64,000 nucleotides of DNA. Origin: Parvularcula sp. IMCC14364. GTDB taxonomy: Bacteria; Pseudomonadota; Alphaproteobacteria; Caulobacterales; Parvularculaceae. This document shows positions 1 to 8,536 of this stretch, in pieces. The stretch is from the NCBI RefSeq assembly GCF_030758415.1, contig NZ_CP132334.1, positions 248,001-312,000 on the forward strand, in the 5' to 3' direction. A program made the position numbers and the translations under genes. The notes beneath the pieces were generated by a model. That model did not search any database and was not told the origin of the DNA. It saw only the letters and a program-made list of their open reading frames with translations. Positions within the stretch are counted from its first letter, which is position 1. Every line of letters begins with the position of its first letter.

Positions 1-1
1 A

Positions 2-199
2 ATTGGCGTGATCGGAAAGACGGTGATATGGTTCAATGACATTGAAGACGGTTTCAACCATTCTCTCTACAAAAAATATGGAACCATCGGAGAGTATTGG
101 TGCAATCAAGATGACTTCCCCTTTGCAGTCAAGTTAGTGAAGTCCCTGGTCGATACTGGCAGCCCGCATGCAAGAGCACAGCCGCCGAAAATTCCTTGA
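2..199 (+). CDS. C-terminal fragment of an unrecognised protein (runs off the left edge)
   Basis: The frame is open from the first base of the window, so the true start may lie outside; an internal GTG at 8 is the first visible start. It encodes about 65 residues, with a compact aromatic stretch (VIWFNDIED, GTIGEYWCNQDDF) that reads like real protein. The last dozen residues (GSPHARAQPPKIP) look unlike the rest and may be a substitute tail created by a rearrangement. No family is recognised. The surrounding DNA is AT-rich and holds a mobile-element remnant, so a broken accessory gene is likely. Confidence 0.35.
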   Translation: MGVIGKTVIWFNDIEDGFNHSLYKKYGTIGEYWCNQDDFPFAVKLVKSLVDTGSPHARAQPPKIP

Positions 200-267
200 G
201 CAAATTCTAATGATGGAATTCGCTCCGTATATAGTCACTCAATTTTTCAAATTGACTGGCTGCAAAG

Positions 268-444
268 GGCCAATTCTGTTGAAAAACTATTTTGAGGTCC
301 TCTGGCAAGTGCGCGGTTGGAATATTCGTTTGCCATAAGCCTTTAATTTAGCGTATCGGTTCAAGCATCTCAAATGCTCAATACAAAATATCTGGCGTAT
401 ACTGAGTATAATAGCGAGTTTTGAGTTTTTCAACAGAATTGGCC
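268..444. mobile_element. MITE-like element with perfect 21-bp terminal inverted repeats
   Basis: The left arm at 268-288 (begins GGCCAATTCTGTTG) and the right arm at 424-444 are exact reverse complements over 21 bp, with 135 bp of non-coding, AT-rich DNA between them. No transposase fits inside, so this resembles a non-autonomous element or deletion remnant of an insertion sequence. No clear target duplication is visible at its edges. The family cannot be named with certainty. Confidence 0.6.
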
Positions 445-892
445 AGAAGAGGACGTTTCCATTTCAATCGGCAATGTCTGGTATGTGATGCATTCTCGAC
501 TCAGTTTTTTTCTTCTGAATCATGATAGATATCCAAGTGCAATATTAGTCCGCGTTCGCCAATATGTTGCAGGGTTTCTGGGGAAAATCTTACTCCTTCA
601 TTCTCCTCGAGCATAAACAACCCACAAAAGATATCGCCATCGTACTGCTGCGATAATTTTTGCCATGCGGTAAAGTCGTTCGAAGTACCAGCCAGTAACT
701 CCGCAATTTGCGTATCGAAATCTCCAGGCGAACGGCGTTCTACATGTAGACGCCAACTTCCCTTTCTGGCAGTTCGTTCCCTCCCAGTCTTGGGATTCTT
801 TATTATTTCACCCTTGGCTGCTGCCACAGTCGGTGTTTTGCCTATAATCCGGGTTACCTCATCAGGTATGAGTTGATCACCAAAAAACCTTA

Positions 893-1822
893 GAGCCTGA
901 TCCAAAAGTATCTGGGTGATTTCAACGACTTATGATTCTCTTTGTTTGCTTAAGACACGGAGGATCAGATGAGTTGGAATGAAACCACCCGCACATATTA
1001 TGACCGCAGTTTCCTGCGCTATGCAAGTGATCTGACGGACGACGAATGGGCTTTGATTGAACCTGAAATACCTCTTCCAAATCGGATGGGGCGTCCTCGC
1101 AAGTGGCCGATGCGGGAGATCATGAACGCCTTGTTGTATATCGCGTCTACTGGCTGCCAATGGCGCATGTTACCAAGGGATTTCCCGCCTTTTTCGACGG
1201 TTCAGAAATATTTTTATTGGTGGCGTGATGACAGATTGCTGGAAAAGATCAATCACCGCCTGCTGTTTGAATGCCGCGAAGCACACGGCAGAAGCCCACA
1301 CCCCAGCGCAGGTGTGATCGATAGCCAGTCGGTTAAAACCACAGAAAGTGGCGGTATTACTGGCTTTGACGCGGGCAAAAATATAAAAGGCCGCAAGCGG
1401 CATATTCTGACGGATACGGAAGGCTTTCTGGTGACAGCACTTGTGCATGCCGCGGATGTACAGGATCGCGACGGCGCACCAGCGGTGTTGATGGAAGCGC
1501 GAGACAAATTTCCATGGCTTCGCCATATCTTTGCCGATGGTGGCTATGCGGGAGATAAGCTAAAGCGCAAACTTAAAAAAGTCGGTCCATTCCGGATGGA
1601 AATCATCAAGCGATCCGATAAAATGAAAGGCTTTAAAGTCCTGCCCCGGCGATGGGTCGTAGAACGCACATTCGCATGGTTAGGGCGATCACGCCGTCTC
1701 GCCAAGGATTGGGAACGATGCTGGACCTCAGCTATCGCATGGCTATTCATGGCTCACATCCGTATCGCAACAAGACGACTGGCAAGAGCATGTTTCATAT
1801 GAAAGACTTTTGATTCAGACTC
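893..1822 (+). mobile_element. Complete IS5-family insertion sequence, IS1031-type (930 bp)
   Basis: The ends form an imperfect terminal inverted repeat of about 21 bp: GAGCCTGATCCAAAAGT at the left and the complement of GAGTCTGAATCAAAAGT at the right. Both ends are flanked by TTA (890-892 and 1823-1825), a 3-bp TNA target duplication as expected for the IS1031 subgroup. One transposase gene fills the element. The ends, the duplication and the transposase all appear intact, so the insertion may be recent. Confidence 0.9.
969..1802 (+). CDS. IS5 family transposase
   Basis: This 277-residue DDE transposase catalyses movement of the surrounding element. The DUF4096-like N-terminus (LTDDEWALIEPEIP) is followed by the catalytic core: D118 in IDSQSVKT, D190 in FADGGYAG and E232 in VVERTFAW. 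The family's C-terminal signature WLGRSRRLAKDWE is present. The ATG at 969 has a GGAGG ribosome site directly upstream. Length is full for the IS1031 subgroup and no frameshift is seen, so the enzyme is probably active. It interrupts a DUF4279 gene on the opposite strand. Confidence 0.93.
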   Translation: MSWNETTRTYYDRSFLRYASDLTDDEWALIEPEIPLPNRMGRPRKWPMREIMNALLYIASTGCQWRMLPRDFPPFSTVQKYFYWWRDDRLLEKINHRLLFECREAHGRSPHPSAGVIDSQSVKTTESGGITGFDAGKNIKGRKRHILTDTEGFLVTALVHAADVQDRDGAPAVLMEARDKFPWLRHIFADGGYAGDKLKRKLKKVGPFRMEIIKRSDKMKGFKVLPRRWVVERTFAWLGRSRRLAKDWERCWTSAIAWLFMAHIRIATRRLARACFI

Positions 1823-1856
1823 TTAGGCTGACAGAACTTTTATGAAGAACAGTCAT

Positions 1857-2414
1857 ACTTCCTCGTTAATCGAACAATTCATAATTCGTATTACTGTAAT
1901 CGTGACAGCAAACAAAGCAGGCCCCGCGGACCGAGTGGCCTTCTAATCATCCAATCCGGCTGCTCATCGCCAGAAATACCCGGTCAATGTGCTGATCCCT
2001 CACGACCGCTCCTCGTGACGAGCTGCCTGAAATTCAAACTGCGGCAGGGGCAAATCATTCCTTGACTTTATTGCAGCGCACAACGATATCGGCAATCTAC
2101 GGATTCCGGTTGCCGCGTGAGCAGCCAGCCCTGCTGAAAAGCTCTGACAAGAGATGTTCAGACATCGTTAAGGCTGAAAGACTAGAAAACAGCATGGGCA
2201 AGATACCCGGAGAATGCCAACGCTGCCGGACAGGCAGATGGCACCTCACAAGTTTCCCATTTCACGCGGGGTTCTAACGATGCTGTGGCCCGCCAGGACA
2301 ATCAGGTCCCGGGTGAATACGCGTCGTAACCGCAGATGACATGCGCTGTCTGGTGCCTGCACCGCGCGCATGAATTTTTACTGGCGCTTTTGCGCCTGAC
2401 CGAAAGATATTATT
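1857..2414. other. Non-coding stretch between the DUF4279 remnant and the helicase gene
   Basis: The first bases hold the ribosome site of the interrupted DUF4279 gene, on the minus strand. The rest shows no convincing gene, RNA or repeat; one short open frame at 2062-2277 starts with TTG and resembles no family. The promoter of the downstream helicase should lie near 2280-2400 but is not obvious. Confidence 0.5.
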
Positions 2415-3941
2415 TTGACACAGAATGAAAACAGTTTTGCCAGTCTTGGACTGGCTCCAGCCATCCTTAAATCCGCAAGCCGTCTTGGCTTCACCACGCC
2501 AACGCCGATCCAGCGCAAAGCCATTCCGCTGGTGCTGCAGGGGCGCGATATCATGGGCCTGGCCCAGACAGGCACCGGCAAGACAGCCGCCTTCGGCCTG
2601 CCGCTTGTGCACCATCTGATGAGCAATCATGACAAACGCCAGCCCAAGTCTGTGCGCGCGCTTATTCTCGCGCCAACGCGGGAACTCGTGAACCAGATTG
2701 CCACAAACCTGCGCGATTATGTGCGCGGCGGACATCTGAACGTGCAGAGCGTTGTTGGTGGTGCTTCCATTGGCCTGCAGATCAGGAACCTGTCACGCGG
2801 CACAGATGTGCTGGTGGCAACACCCGGTCGTCTGCTTGACCTGCTGGACCGCCGGGCCCTGACCCTGTCGGACACGAAGTTTCTGGTGCTGGATGAAGCA
2901 GACCAGATGCTGGACCTTGGCTTTATCCATGCCCTGCGCAAGATCGCGGCACTGGTCGGGACACCGCGCCAGACGCTGCTTTTTTCTGCAACGATGCCAA
3001 AACAGATGGCAGAGCTTGCCAGCACGTATCTGAGCGATCCGGTACGCGTGGAAACGGCACCGCCGGGCAAAGCTGCTGACAAAGTGCGCCAGAGCGTTCA
3101 CTTCGTTGACCAGCGCGGCAAGACGGATCTGCTCAAGTCCCTTCTGGCGCAGCGCCCGGATGATTTGTCCCTGGTCTTTTCCCGCACAAAACACGGGGCA
3201 GAAAAGCTGATGAAGCAGCTTGTGGCGACCGGCTTTGCCGCCGGGTCTGTGCATGGCAACAAGAGCCAGAACCAGCGTGAGCGCGCCATTAAAGCGTTCC
3301 GTAACGGGAGTATTCGTGTGCTGGTTGCAACGGATGTGGCAGCGCGCGGTATTGATATTCCAGGCGTGAGCCATGTCTATAATTATGACCTGCCGGAAGT
3401 GCCGGAAAATTACGTTCACCGTATTGGCCGAACGGCCCGGGCCGGATCAGGCGGTCAGGCCGTTGCTTTCTGCAAGCCTGAAGATGTGCATCTTCTAAGG
3501 GCTGTCGAAAAGCTGATGGGGATGGAAATCAGTGTTGCAGGCGGCGACGTACCGGCTGACATGCCAGCGCCGTCCAAAGCCAAAAAACGCAGCCGCCCGA
3601 AGCGCAACCGCAATGCGGGCAAGCCTGACTGGGCCAGAAAAGAAGCGTCTGGCAATTCTGGTGCCGGGCAGGGGGATGCCGGACATGGCGATGCCGCCAC
3701 TGCGGCAGCAGAGCCTGGCAGAAAAGGCAAGCCACCGGCACGGGCCAAATCCGGTCAGCAAAAACCCGCCAAGGGCAAAAAGCCATATGCGGGCAAGCCC
3801 AATACCAGCAAGCCGCGATCCGGGAAACCTGGTGCTGGCAAGCCGGTTTCCGGCAAACCTGCATCAGGAAAACCTGCTGCGGGCAGGGCCTCCTCGTCAA
3901 AACGCAATGGCCCGCGCGCCGGCGGACGGGCTGCTGCCTGA
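2415..3941 (+). CDS. rhlE: DEAD-box ATP-dependent RNA helicase, RhlE-like
   Basis: Predicted to unwind short RNA duplexes during ribosome assembly or RNA decay, as RhlE-type helicases do. All core motifs are present in order: Q motif (FTTPTPIQ), Walker A (AQTGTGKT), PTRELV, TPGRLL, DEAD box (VLDEADQMLDLGF), SAT, ARGIDIPG and HRIGRTARAG. The core ends near residue 370. The remaining 130 residues are a basic, low-complexity tail with repeated GKP/SKP units (about 450-495), typical of RNA-binding extensions. The start is a TTG preceded by GAAAG; no better in-frame start precedes the Q motif. The tail makes it longer than a minimal RhlE. Confidence 0.9.
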   Translation: MTQNENSFASLGLAPAILKSASRLGFTTPTPIQRKAIPLVLQGRDIMGLAQTGTGKTAAFGLPLVHHLMSNHDKRQPKSVRALILAPTRELVNQIATNLRDYVRGGHLNVQSVVGGASIGLQIRNLSRGTDVLVATPGRLLDLLDRRALTLSDTKFLVLDEADQMLDLGFIHALRKIAALVGTPRQTLLFSATMPKQMAELASTYLSDPVRVETAPPGKAADKVRQSVHFVDQRGKTDLLKSLLAQRPDDLSLVFSRTKHGAEKLMKQLVATGFAAGSVHGNKSQNQRERAIKAFRNGSIRVLVATDVAARGIDIPGVSHVYNYDLPEVPENYVHRIGRTARAGSGGQAVAFCKPEDVHLLRAVEKLMGMEISVAGGDVPADMPAPSKAKKRSRPKRNRNAGKPDWARKEASGNSGAGQGDAGHGDAATAAAEPGRKGKPPARAKSGQQKPAKGKKPYAGKPNTSKPRSGKPGAGKPVSGKPASGKPAAGRASSSKRNGPRAGGRAAA

Positions 3942-4036
3942 TGTAATTCAGCCGCGGTCAGCCAATACCCGCTTCGGGCTTGGTTGACCGCCTGCATTTT
4001 ATCGCCCAGAGTTTGACTTTGTTTGGAGTCAACATC

Positions 4037-4750
4037 ATGAAAAACCGGTTTTTTACTGCAGGTGTCAGTGCGCTGATGCTTGGCCTTTTTGCGGCCACCA
4101 GCGCGAGCGCGCAGGGAACGTCCAACGCCATGCCAGCCCCGGCGATCGAGCCAAATGATGTCATCATGCTGAACGGCGTCGATCTGCGCCAGCTTGCACA
4201 GGTTGCTGTCACGTCCGGCATTGCCAATGCCAGTGTGCAACAGGCGAGCATTGGAGAGATTGTCGTTCTGGATGCGGGTGAAGGTGGCCAGTTCTTTGCC
4301 ACCACATTTGGCTGTGAGGCAGGTGTGTGCCGTGGCATCCACTTCGTTGCGCTGATTGATGGTCAGGGGACGGACCCGACAACAATTAACTTCAACGCGT
4401 TTAACGGGCCGCGTCCGCAGGGCAATGCCGGATATGCGCCGGATACGGGTGACATCGGTATCCAGCGCCTGATTACGAGCTTTAATGGCGTCACTGCTGG
4501 CGGTGTTGCCGCAGAAATCGCCATCTTTATGGGCTATGCCTCGTCTTTTGTGGACTGGTATGGGGAGCAGAACCGCGTTGTTGCAGCCTCTTTGCCGGAG
4601 GATTTCGAGCCTCTTGTTGCATCAAAGATCGACAATATGATTGAAGGTGATCAGGCAGCGGATAAAACGGTCAGCCTCAATAAGTTTGTGGGCAGCCTGC
4701 GCGAGGCTGAACTATTGGGCGATGACTCATTCTTCAAGGGTGAGAAATAG
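4037..4750 (+). CDS. Secreted YbjN-domain protein
   Basis: The start at 4037 is chosen because it has a GGAG ribosome site and opens a clean signal peptide (cleavage expected after TSASA, about residue 24), giving 237 residues. The mature part fits the YbjN superfamily: a region that reads as alternating strands and helices, a cysteine pair in FGCEAGVC, a hydrophobic IHFVALI strand, and an INFNAFN motif followed by a helical C-terminus. E. coli YbjN affects stress responses and motility, but the molecular role of periplasmic versions is unknown. It stands alone between the helicase and a convergent gene. Family assignment is by pattern, moderately sure. Confidence 0.7.
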   Translation: MKNRFFTAGVSALMLGLFAATSASAQGTSNAMPAPAIEPNDVIMLNGVDLRQLAQVAVTSGIANASVQQASIGEIVVLDAGEGGQFFATTFGCEAGVCRGIHFVALIDGQGTDPTTINFNAFNGPRPQGNAGYAPDTGDIGIQRLITSFNGVTAGGVAAEIAIFMGYASSFVDWYGEQNRVVAASLPEDFEPLVASKIDNMIEGDQAADKTVSLNKFVGSLREAELLGDDSFFKGEK

Positions 4751-4792
4751 GCTGACGCAAAGGCCTGTCCTGGCTCAGCCGAGGGTTTTTTG
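4750..4792 (+). terminator. Possible intrinsic terminator after the YbjN-like gene
   Basis: GGCTGA at 4750-4755 can pair with TCAGCC at 4775-4780, followed closely by a six-T run at 4786-4791. The loop is long (19 nt), so this is a weak candidate. Its place between convergent genes supports a termination role. Confidence 0.4.
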
Positions 4793-4830
4793 ATGGAAGT
4801 TTCTCCAGCTATGGGAGGGGCTGATTTTTA

Positions 4831-5274
4831 TCAGCGCTCCCACAAGCCATGCTGAATGCCACCAAGAAAATAGATCGCAAATTTTCCCTGACCGGGAATG
4901 TCCGTCGCCAGCATGGCAAACTCGCCGCCAGCGGCCTGAACATCCGCGATGGCGACTTCGATATCGTCCACCAGCAGATAGGGGCGCACAACCGGCGTTT
5001 CTTCTGCACTCAACGGGGGGCGAACACCGATCCGGCCGCCACCAGCCAAATCTGCGACACGCGCGGTGCCTAGACCGGGTTGCGGGTCGCTGAATGTCAC
5101 ATCATGCTGTTTGGCCAGAATCTGGCAGGTTGTCTCAACATCTTCCGTGACTATTTCCAGATACTGAACGGGTATGACAGCTTTTTCCATGGATGTGTCG
5201 TCTCCTGCTGAAGCGGGACCTGTTATGGCAAAGGCTGCAAGAGCCAACGCGAGACCAGCGATAAAATTTTTCAT
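4831..5274 (-). CDS. Exported VOC (glyoxalase/bleomycin-resistance fold) protein
   Basis: A 147-residue protein with an N-terminal signal peptide (MKNFIAGLALALAAFAITGPASA) and one vicinal-oxygen-chelate module, seen as IPVQYLEIVTEDVE, then YLLVDDIEVAIADVQAAGGE and a final GLWER. VOC proteins bind metals or small ligands and include lyases, dioxygenases and resistance proteins; the substrate cannot be read here. Most VOC proteins are cytoplasmic, so the export signal is unusual. It lies 93 bp downstream of the TIGR02302 gene on the same strand and may be read from that transcript. Confidence 0.75.
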   Translation of the reverse strand: MKNFIAGLALALAAFAITGPASAGDDTSMEKAVIPVQYLEIVTEDVETTCQILAKQHDVTFSDPQPGLGTARVADLAGGGRIGVRPPLSAEETPVVRPYLLVDDIEVAIADVQAAGGEFAMLATDIPGQGKFAIYFLGGIQHGLWER

Positions 5275-5367
5275 GATGACTTTTTACCGGGTGCAGCGGA
5301 ATAAATCAATGTTCGGGCATTGGGTTCAAGGGTTGCTCTGACGCGCTATTTGACGTGGCGGGAGCGC

Positions 5368-7980
5368 CTAGAAGCGTTGCAGGAGGCGCTCCAGATATTC
5401 AATCTCGTCGCGGGACAGGCCGGGCTCTGACAGGCGCTGGCGCAGTCTTTCGACCAGTTCGCGGGCACGCTCCGGGTCACTGAGATCCGGAATGCCGATG
5501 GCATTGCCGGGCACGGCAGCCCCATAAGGCCGCCCGAGGGGGTCAACATCTGCCGGGGCACCGTCAGCATTTTCACCAAAGCCCTGTTCGGTGTCACCCT
5601 GCTCGCCTTCATTTTGTGCCCGCATGACTTCTTCAGCAATGCCTTCGGCACCCCGGCGCAGGGCTTCAAGTGCGCTTTCCTGCGCCTTGCTGGCCATGTC
5701 CGGATTGTCAGCAGAAAGACCTTCTACGGCCTCATTCATGAAGTCACGTGCTTCCTCAAAGGCATTGCGAATAGCCTCACCATTCTCGCTGGCCGCCACA
5801 TCGCCCAACTGGTCGAGCACATCAGAGAGTTCATCGGCCAGCGCTTCCTGTTCCTGACGCAACTGTGTGGTGGAGCGGGCTCCGTTACCTGCACCGTCAA
5901 GGCCAAATTGTTCGCGTAAAGAGTCAAAGGTTTCGTCCGCCAGTTCCCGCTGCCGCCCGATCAGCTCTCCTGCCGCGCCCATGCTCTGGCTGCCGGGGCT
6001 GTTCCCGGCGGAGCCATTGCCGGGTTGGCCTTCGCCAGCTGCGGGTTGCCCGCCTTCACCAGCGCCTTGTTGACCGCTGCGCCCGGTTGATCCGTCAGCA
6101 GAACTCTGACCACTAATTTGCAGATTTTCCAGCATCTGCTCGAGGGATGACAGCATCTGCCGGGCCGCATTATTGGCACCGGACTGGGTGAGATCATTGA
6201 TGGAGTCGAGCATTTCATCGAGATCGCTCTGCCCCAGCTCCTCACTTGGAGCAGACTGGTCCGCGACAGCCTGACCGGACTCGGCAAGGGCCTGAATGTA
6301 ATTCTGCATGGCAAGGCGCAGGTCTTCCACCAGGCTGGCAATCTCGCCTGGCGGCGCACCGCGCTCCAGCGCTTCGCGCAAGGCAGATTGCGCCGCCTCC
6401 AGGGCACGCCGGGCAAGCTCCAGAGCCTGATCTTCCAGTTGCAGCGCCAGTGGCCAGAAGCTGTCAACAACGCTGCGAACATCCGTGAGCGTTGGTTCTT
6501 CAGGTACCGGAGCACTTGGCCCGGTGTTCAGGGCAACAGACTGTTGCAGCATATCCCAATAGGCGGTGCGTAGCAGCAGATAGTCCACGGGCCTGTCGAA
6601 AAAACGGTCCGGGGCCAGGGTGAGAGCGCCAAGGGCGCGGGTGGAGTTGCGCAGATTGTCCGGTGCGACGGCCAGATTGCGCCGTTCATGGATAATTGCC
6701 TGTGCCAGTGGATTGAAAAATTCGCGCTCGGGCAGGGTCGCCTTTTCGCTCAAGGTCTCCGCGACATTGCCAGCACCGTCGCGCACTTCCAGGCGGATCA
6801 GCACATCAAGCCCGGCCCAGGGATGGTCCGTCAGGTCAAGGTCGGCGGTGCGCGGCCCTTCAATGCCGGTTACGGTCGTCACCTCAAGGCGTTCTGGTGT
6901 TGTCAGGGCGTTACTGGAAAATGCAGGCGCATCAACGGGCCGTGGCTGTTCGGGATCAAGCATCATGATCGCGGTTGCGCCAGTGATGCCATAGTCATCA
7001 CGAATTTCGACAACCATGCGTACACGGTTTTCTTCGGTAATGGTTGGCGCTTCGCGAAAGACCACATTGGGCGCACGGTCCGGTGTCACGACAACGGGCC
7101 AGCTGCTTTTGCGCCCCTGCACGGTAAGCACGATAGCGCTGTTGGCGGTCAGGTCACTTTCACCGATCAGCGTGCCGTCCGTCTCTTCCAGCGGGGGCCG
7201 CGTTCGCCCGTCTGCCGTATGCACATCAATGCGGCCCCGGCTGAAACCGCGACTGCCGGCGATGCGGGCGTGGAGCACAGAGCCGGCGGGCACATTGACC
7301 TGATCGCCATTGCCCTGGGGCGGACTGGCAGATTGCAGCAGCACGACGGGGGCCTTGCCGGTGTAGCCCGGTGGATCAATCCAGAGGTCCACGGTGACAG
7401 GCGCATCCTTGTTCATTTGTGGCGACAGGGCATAGGCAAGGCGTGGGGCCACATCACCCCAGGATACAAACAGCGCAAAAACCATCAGGATAATGACGGC
7501 ATAGCGCAGGCCGAGGGGGTCCCGCCGGTCAGCGGTTATGCTGCTGGCCTTGCCCACACGCACGTCCCGACCCAGCGCGCGCATCCGCGCGAGATGCGCC
7601 TGCCACAGGGGGTTGTCCTCTCCAGCGGTGGCGAATGGTTTGTCCTGCAGCGACTGGAGCGGCGCATGAGGCAGCGCACTGTCCGCTTCGAGGCGTTGCA
7701 GCGCTTGTGCATCATCCGGCCATGTCAGCCCGGATACGTCCTTGTCGAGGCTGTAAACAAGCACCCCCATCAGCAGGCCGAGTACGGCATAATGCATCAG
7801 CCCTGGCATGATCTGCCAGAGATCAAACAGGCTGATCAGCAGGAAAAGGCTGATGGCCCCAAGGGCCGGCAACAGGGCAGGCCAGAGTTTTTCCAAAAAC
7901 AGCGTGCATTTGGCCCGCACGATACTGATGCGGTGCCGCGATGCCGCGTCTCTATCCTCTTGTGATTCTGGTTCTGCCAT
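5368..7980 (-). CDS. TIGR02302/DUF4175 family large membrane protein
   Basis: A protein of about 870 residues typical of alphaproteobacteria, function unknown. Two hydrophobic segments near residues 35-80 (LWPALLPALGAISLFLLISL and a second helix) and one near 165-185 anchor it. A long beta-rich extracytoplasmic region follows, then an alpha-helical, glutamine- and alanine-rich C-terminal part with a Gly/Ser/Gln low-complexity stretch (GEGGQPAAGEGQPGNG). The ATG at 7980 is preferred; a TTG three codons upstream (7989) is an alternative. In related genomes this family is often found beside lysA and argH, as here, with a small membrane protein gene in between on the other strand. Confidence 0.85.
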   Translation of the reverse strand: MAEPESQEDRDAASRHRISIVRAKCTLFLEKLWPALLPALGAISLFLLISLFDLWQIMPGLMHYAVLGLLMGVLVYSLDKDVSGLTWPDDAQALQRLEADSALPHAPLQSLQDKPFATAGEDNPLWQAHLARMRALGRDVRVGKASSITADRRDPLGLRYAVIILMVFALFVSWGDVAPRLAYALSPQMNKDAPVTVDLWIDPPGYTGKAPVVLLQSASPPQGNGDQVNVPAGSVLHARIAGSRGFSRGRIDVHTADGRTRPPLEETDGTLIGESDLTANSAIVLTVQGRKSSWPVVVTPDRAPNVVFREAPTITEENRVRMVVEIRDDYGITGATAIMMLDPEQPRPVDAPAFSSNALTTPERLEVTTVTGIEGPRTADLDLTDHPWAGLDVLIRLEVRDGAGNVAETLSEKATLPEREFFNPLAQAIIHERRNLAVAPDNLRNSTRALGALTLAPDRFFDRPVDYLLLRTAYWDMLQQSVALNTGPSAPVPEEPTLTDVRSVVDSFWPLALQLEDQALELARRALEAAQSALREALERGAPPGEIASLVEDLRLAMQNYIQALAESGQAVADQSAPSEELGQSDLDEMLDSINDLTQSGANNAARQMLSSLEQMLENLQISGQSSADGSTGRSGQQGAGEGGQPAAGEGQPGNGSAGNSPGSQSMGAAGELIGRQRELADETFDSLREQFGLDGAGNGARSTTQLRQEQEALADELSDVLDQLGDVAASENGEAIRNAFEEARDFMNEAVEGLSADNPDMASKAQESALEALRRGAEGIAEEVMRAQNEGEQGDTEQGFGENADGAPADVDPLGRPYGAAVPGNAIGIPDLSDPERARELVERLRQRLSEPGLSRDEIEYLERLLQRF

Positions 7981-8113
7981 AGCCTTCAATATCTAGCGTG
8001 TCCGGCCGGGCGCGTCGATTTTCTTTTCCGTCATGCCTGTCTCATGGTTACCGGCCCGGCTCTTGCAAAAGATATGAAGGAAAACTTAACGATCAGATAC
8101 CGGACGCCCGCTC

Positions 8114-8533
8114 ATGAATTCACCTGCCTCGCAATCTGCCAGACCTGTTTCAAATTCGGATATGCGGCGCGAGACAATGCGCCAGCGCTGGTCCCGGATT
8201 AGTGAATTTGCCCGGGCGGCCCGCGCGGACCGCCAGCTTTTTCTCGCGTCGGCGGCCCTCGCCATTATCTATAATCTGGTCGGGGCCTTGGACATTATCT
8301 CGACGGTTGCTGGCCTGCAGGCTCAGCTTGGGGAAGAAGCGAACCCATTTGTGCGCCTGCTCATGGATAATCTGGCCAATGGCTGGATCCTCGCCAAGCT
8401 CACACTTCAACTGCTGGTCACGGTCATGATCCTGTGGTTCCCGCACCGGCTGGTGTTGATGATCTTTGCCGTGCCGGTCGCCGTGACGGCCATGGTCGTC
8501 TGGAACAACCTGCAAATCGCCGGAATGTTTTAG
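8114..8533 (+). CDS. Small membrane protein, DUF5658-like
   Basis: 139 residues with a charged N-terminus and three to four hydrophobic helices. The core pattern ALDIISTVAGL, then EEANPFVRLL, then ILAKLTLQLL matches the DUF5658 layout (an Asp in the first helix, an E-x-NP turn, a Lys in the next helix). Function is unknown. It sits alone on the plus strand between TIGR02302 and lysA, ending 3 bp before the lysA stop, so the two genes converge. No strong ribosome site is seen before the ATG at 8114; an ATG at 8161 is a shorter alternative. Confidence 0.65.
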   Translation: MNSPASQSARPVSNSDMRRETMRQRWSRISEFARAARADRQLFLASAALAIIYNLVGALDIISTVAGLQAQLGEEANPFVRLLMDNLANGWILAKLTLQLLVTVMILWFPHRLVLMIFAVPVAVTAMVVWNNLQIAGMF

Positions 8534-8536
8534 CCT

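Larger units (their letters stand above)
501..1856 (-). pseudogene. DUF4279 domain protein gene, interrupted by an IS5-family element
   Basis: The 3' part (889-501) encodes a DUF4279-type protein (LRFFGDQLIPDEVT near the N-terminus). Removing 893-1822 and one copy of the TTA duplication joins it in frame to an upstream ATG at 1856-1854, giving an N-terminus reading MTVLHKSSVSLRFFGD and a 140-residue protein. A GAGGAAG ribosome site sits just before that ATG. The insertion falls after about 10 codons. A TTG inside the IS end (905) could restart translation of the distal 134 residues, but loss of function is more likely. The role of DUF4279 is unknown. Confidence 0.8.

Noticed and set aside
2062-2277. 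A 71-codon frame starting with TTG before the helicase gene
   Set aside because: No ribosome site, no family resemblance, and mixed composition; more likely chance.
3760-3900. Repeated GGCAAGCC-like units in the helicase tail, considered as a DNA repeat or CRISPR
   Set aside because: Units are in frame, imperfect and short, encoding GKP repeats; there are no spacers.
6688-7965. A 425-codon frame on the plus strand inside the TIGR02302 gene
   Set aside because: It is antisense to a well-supported gene; its protein is rich in His, Gln and Arg and matches nothing, as expected for a GC-driven shadow frame.
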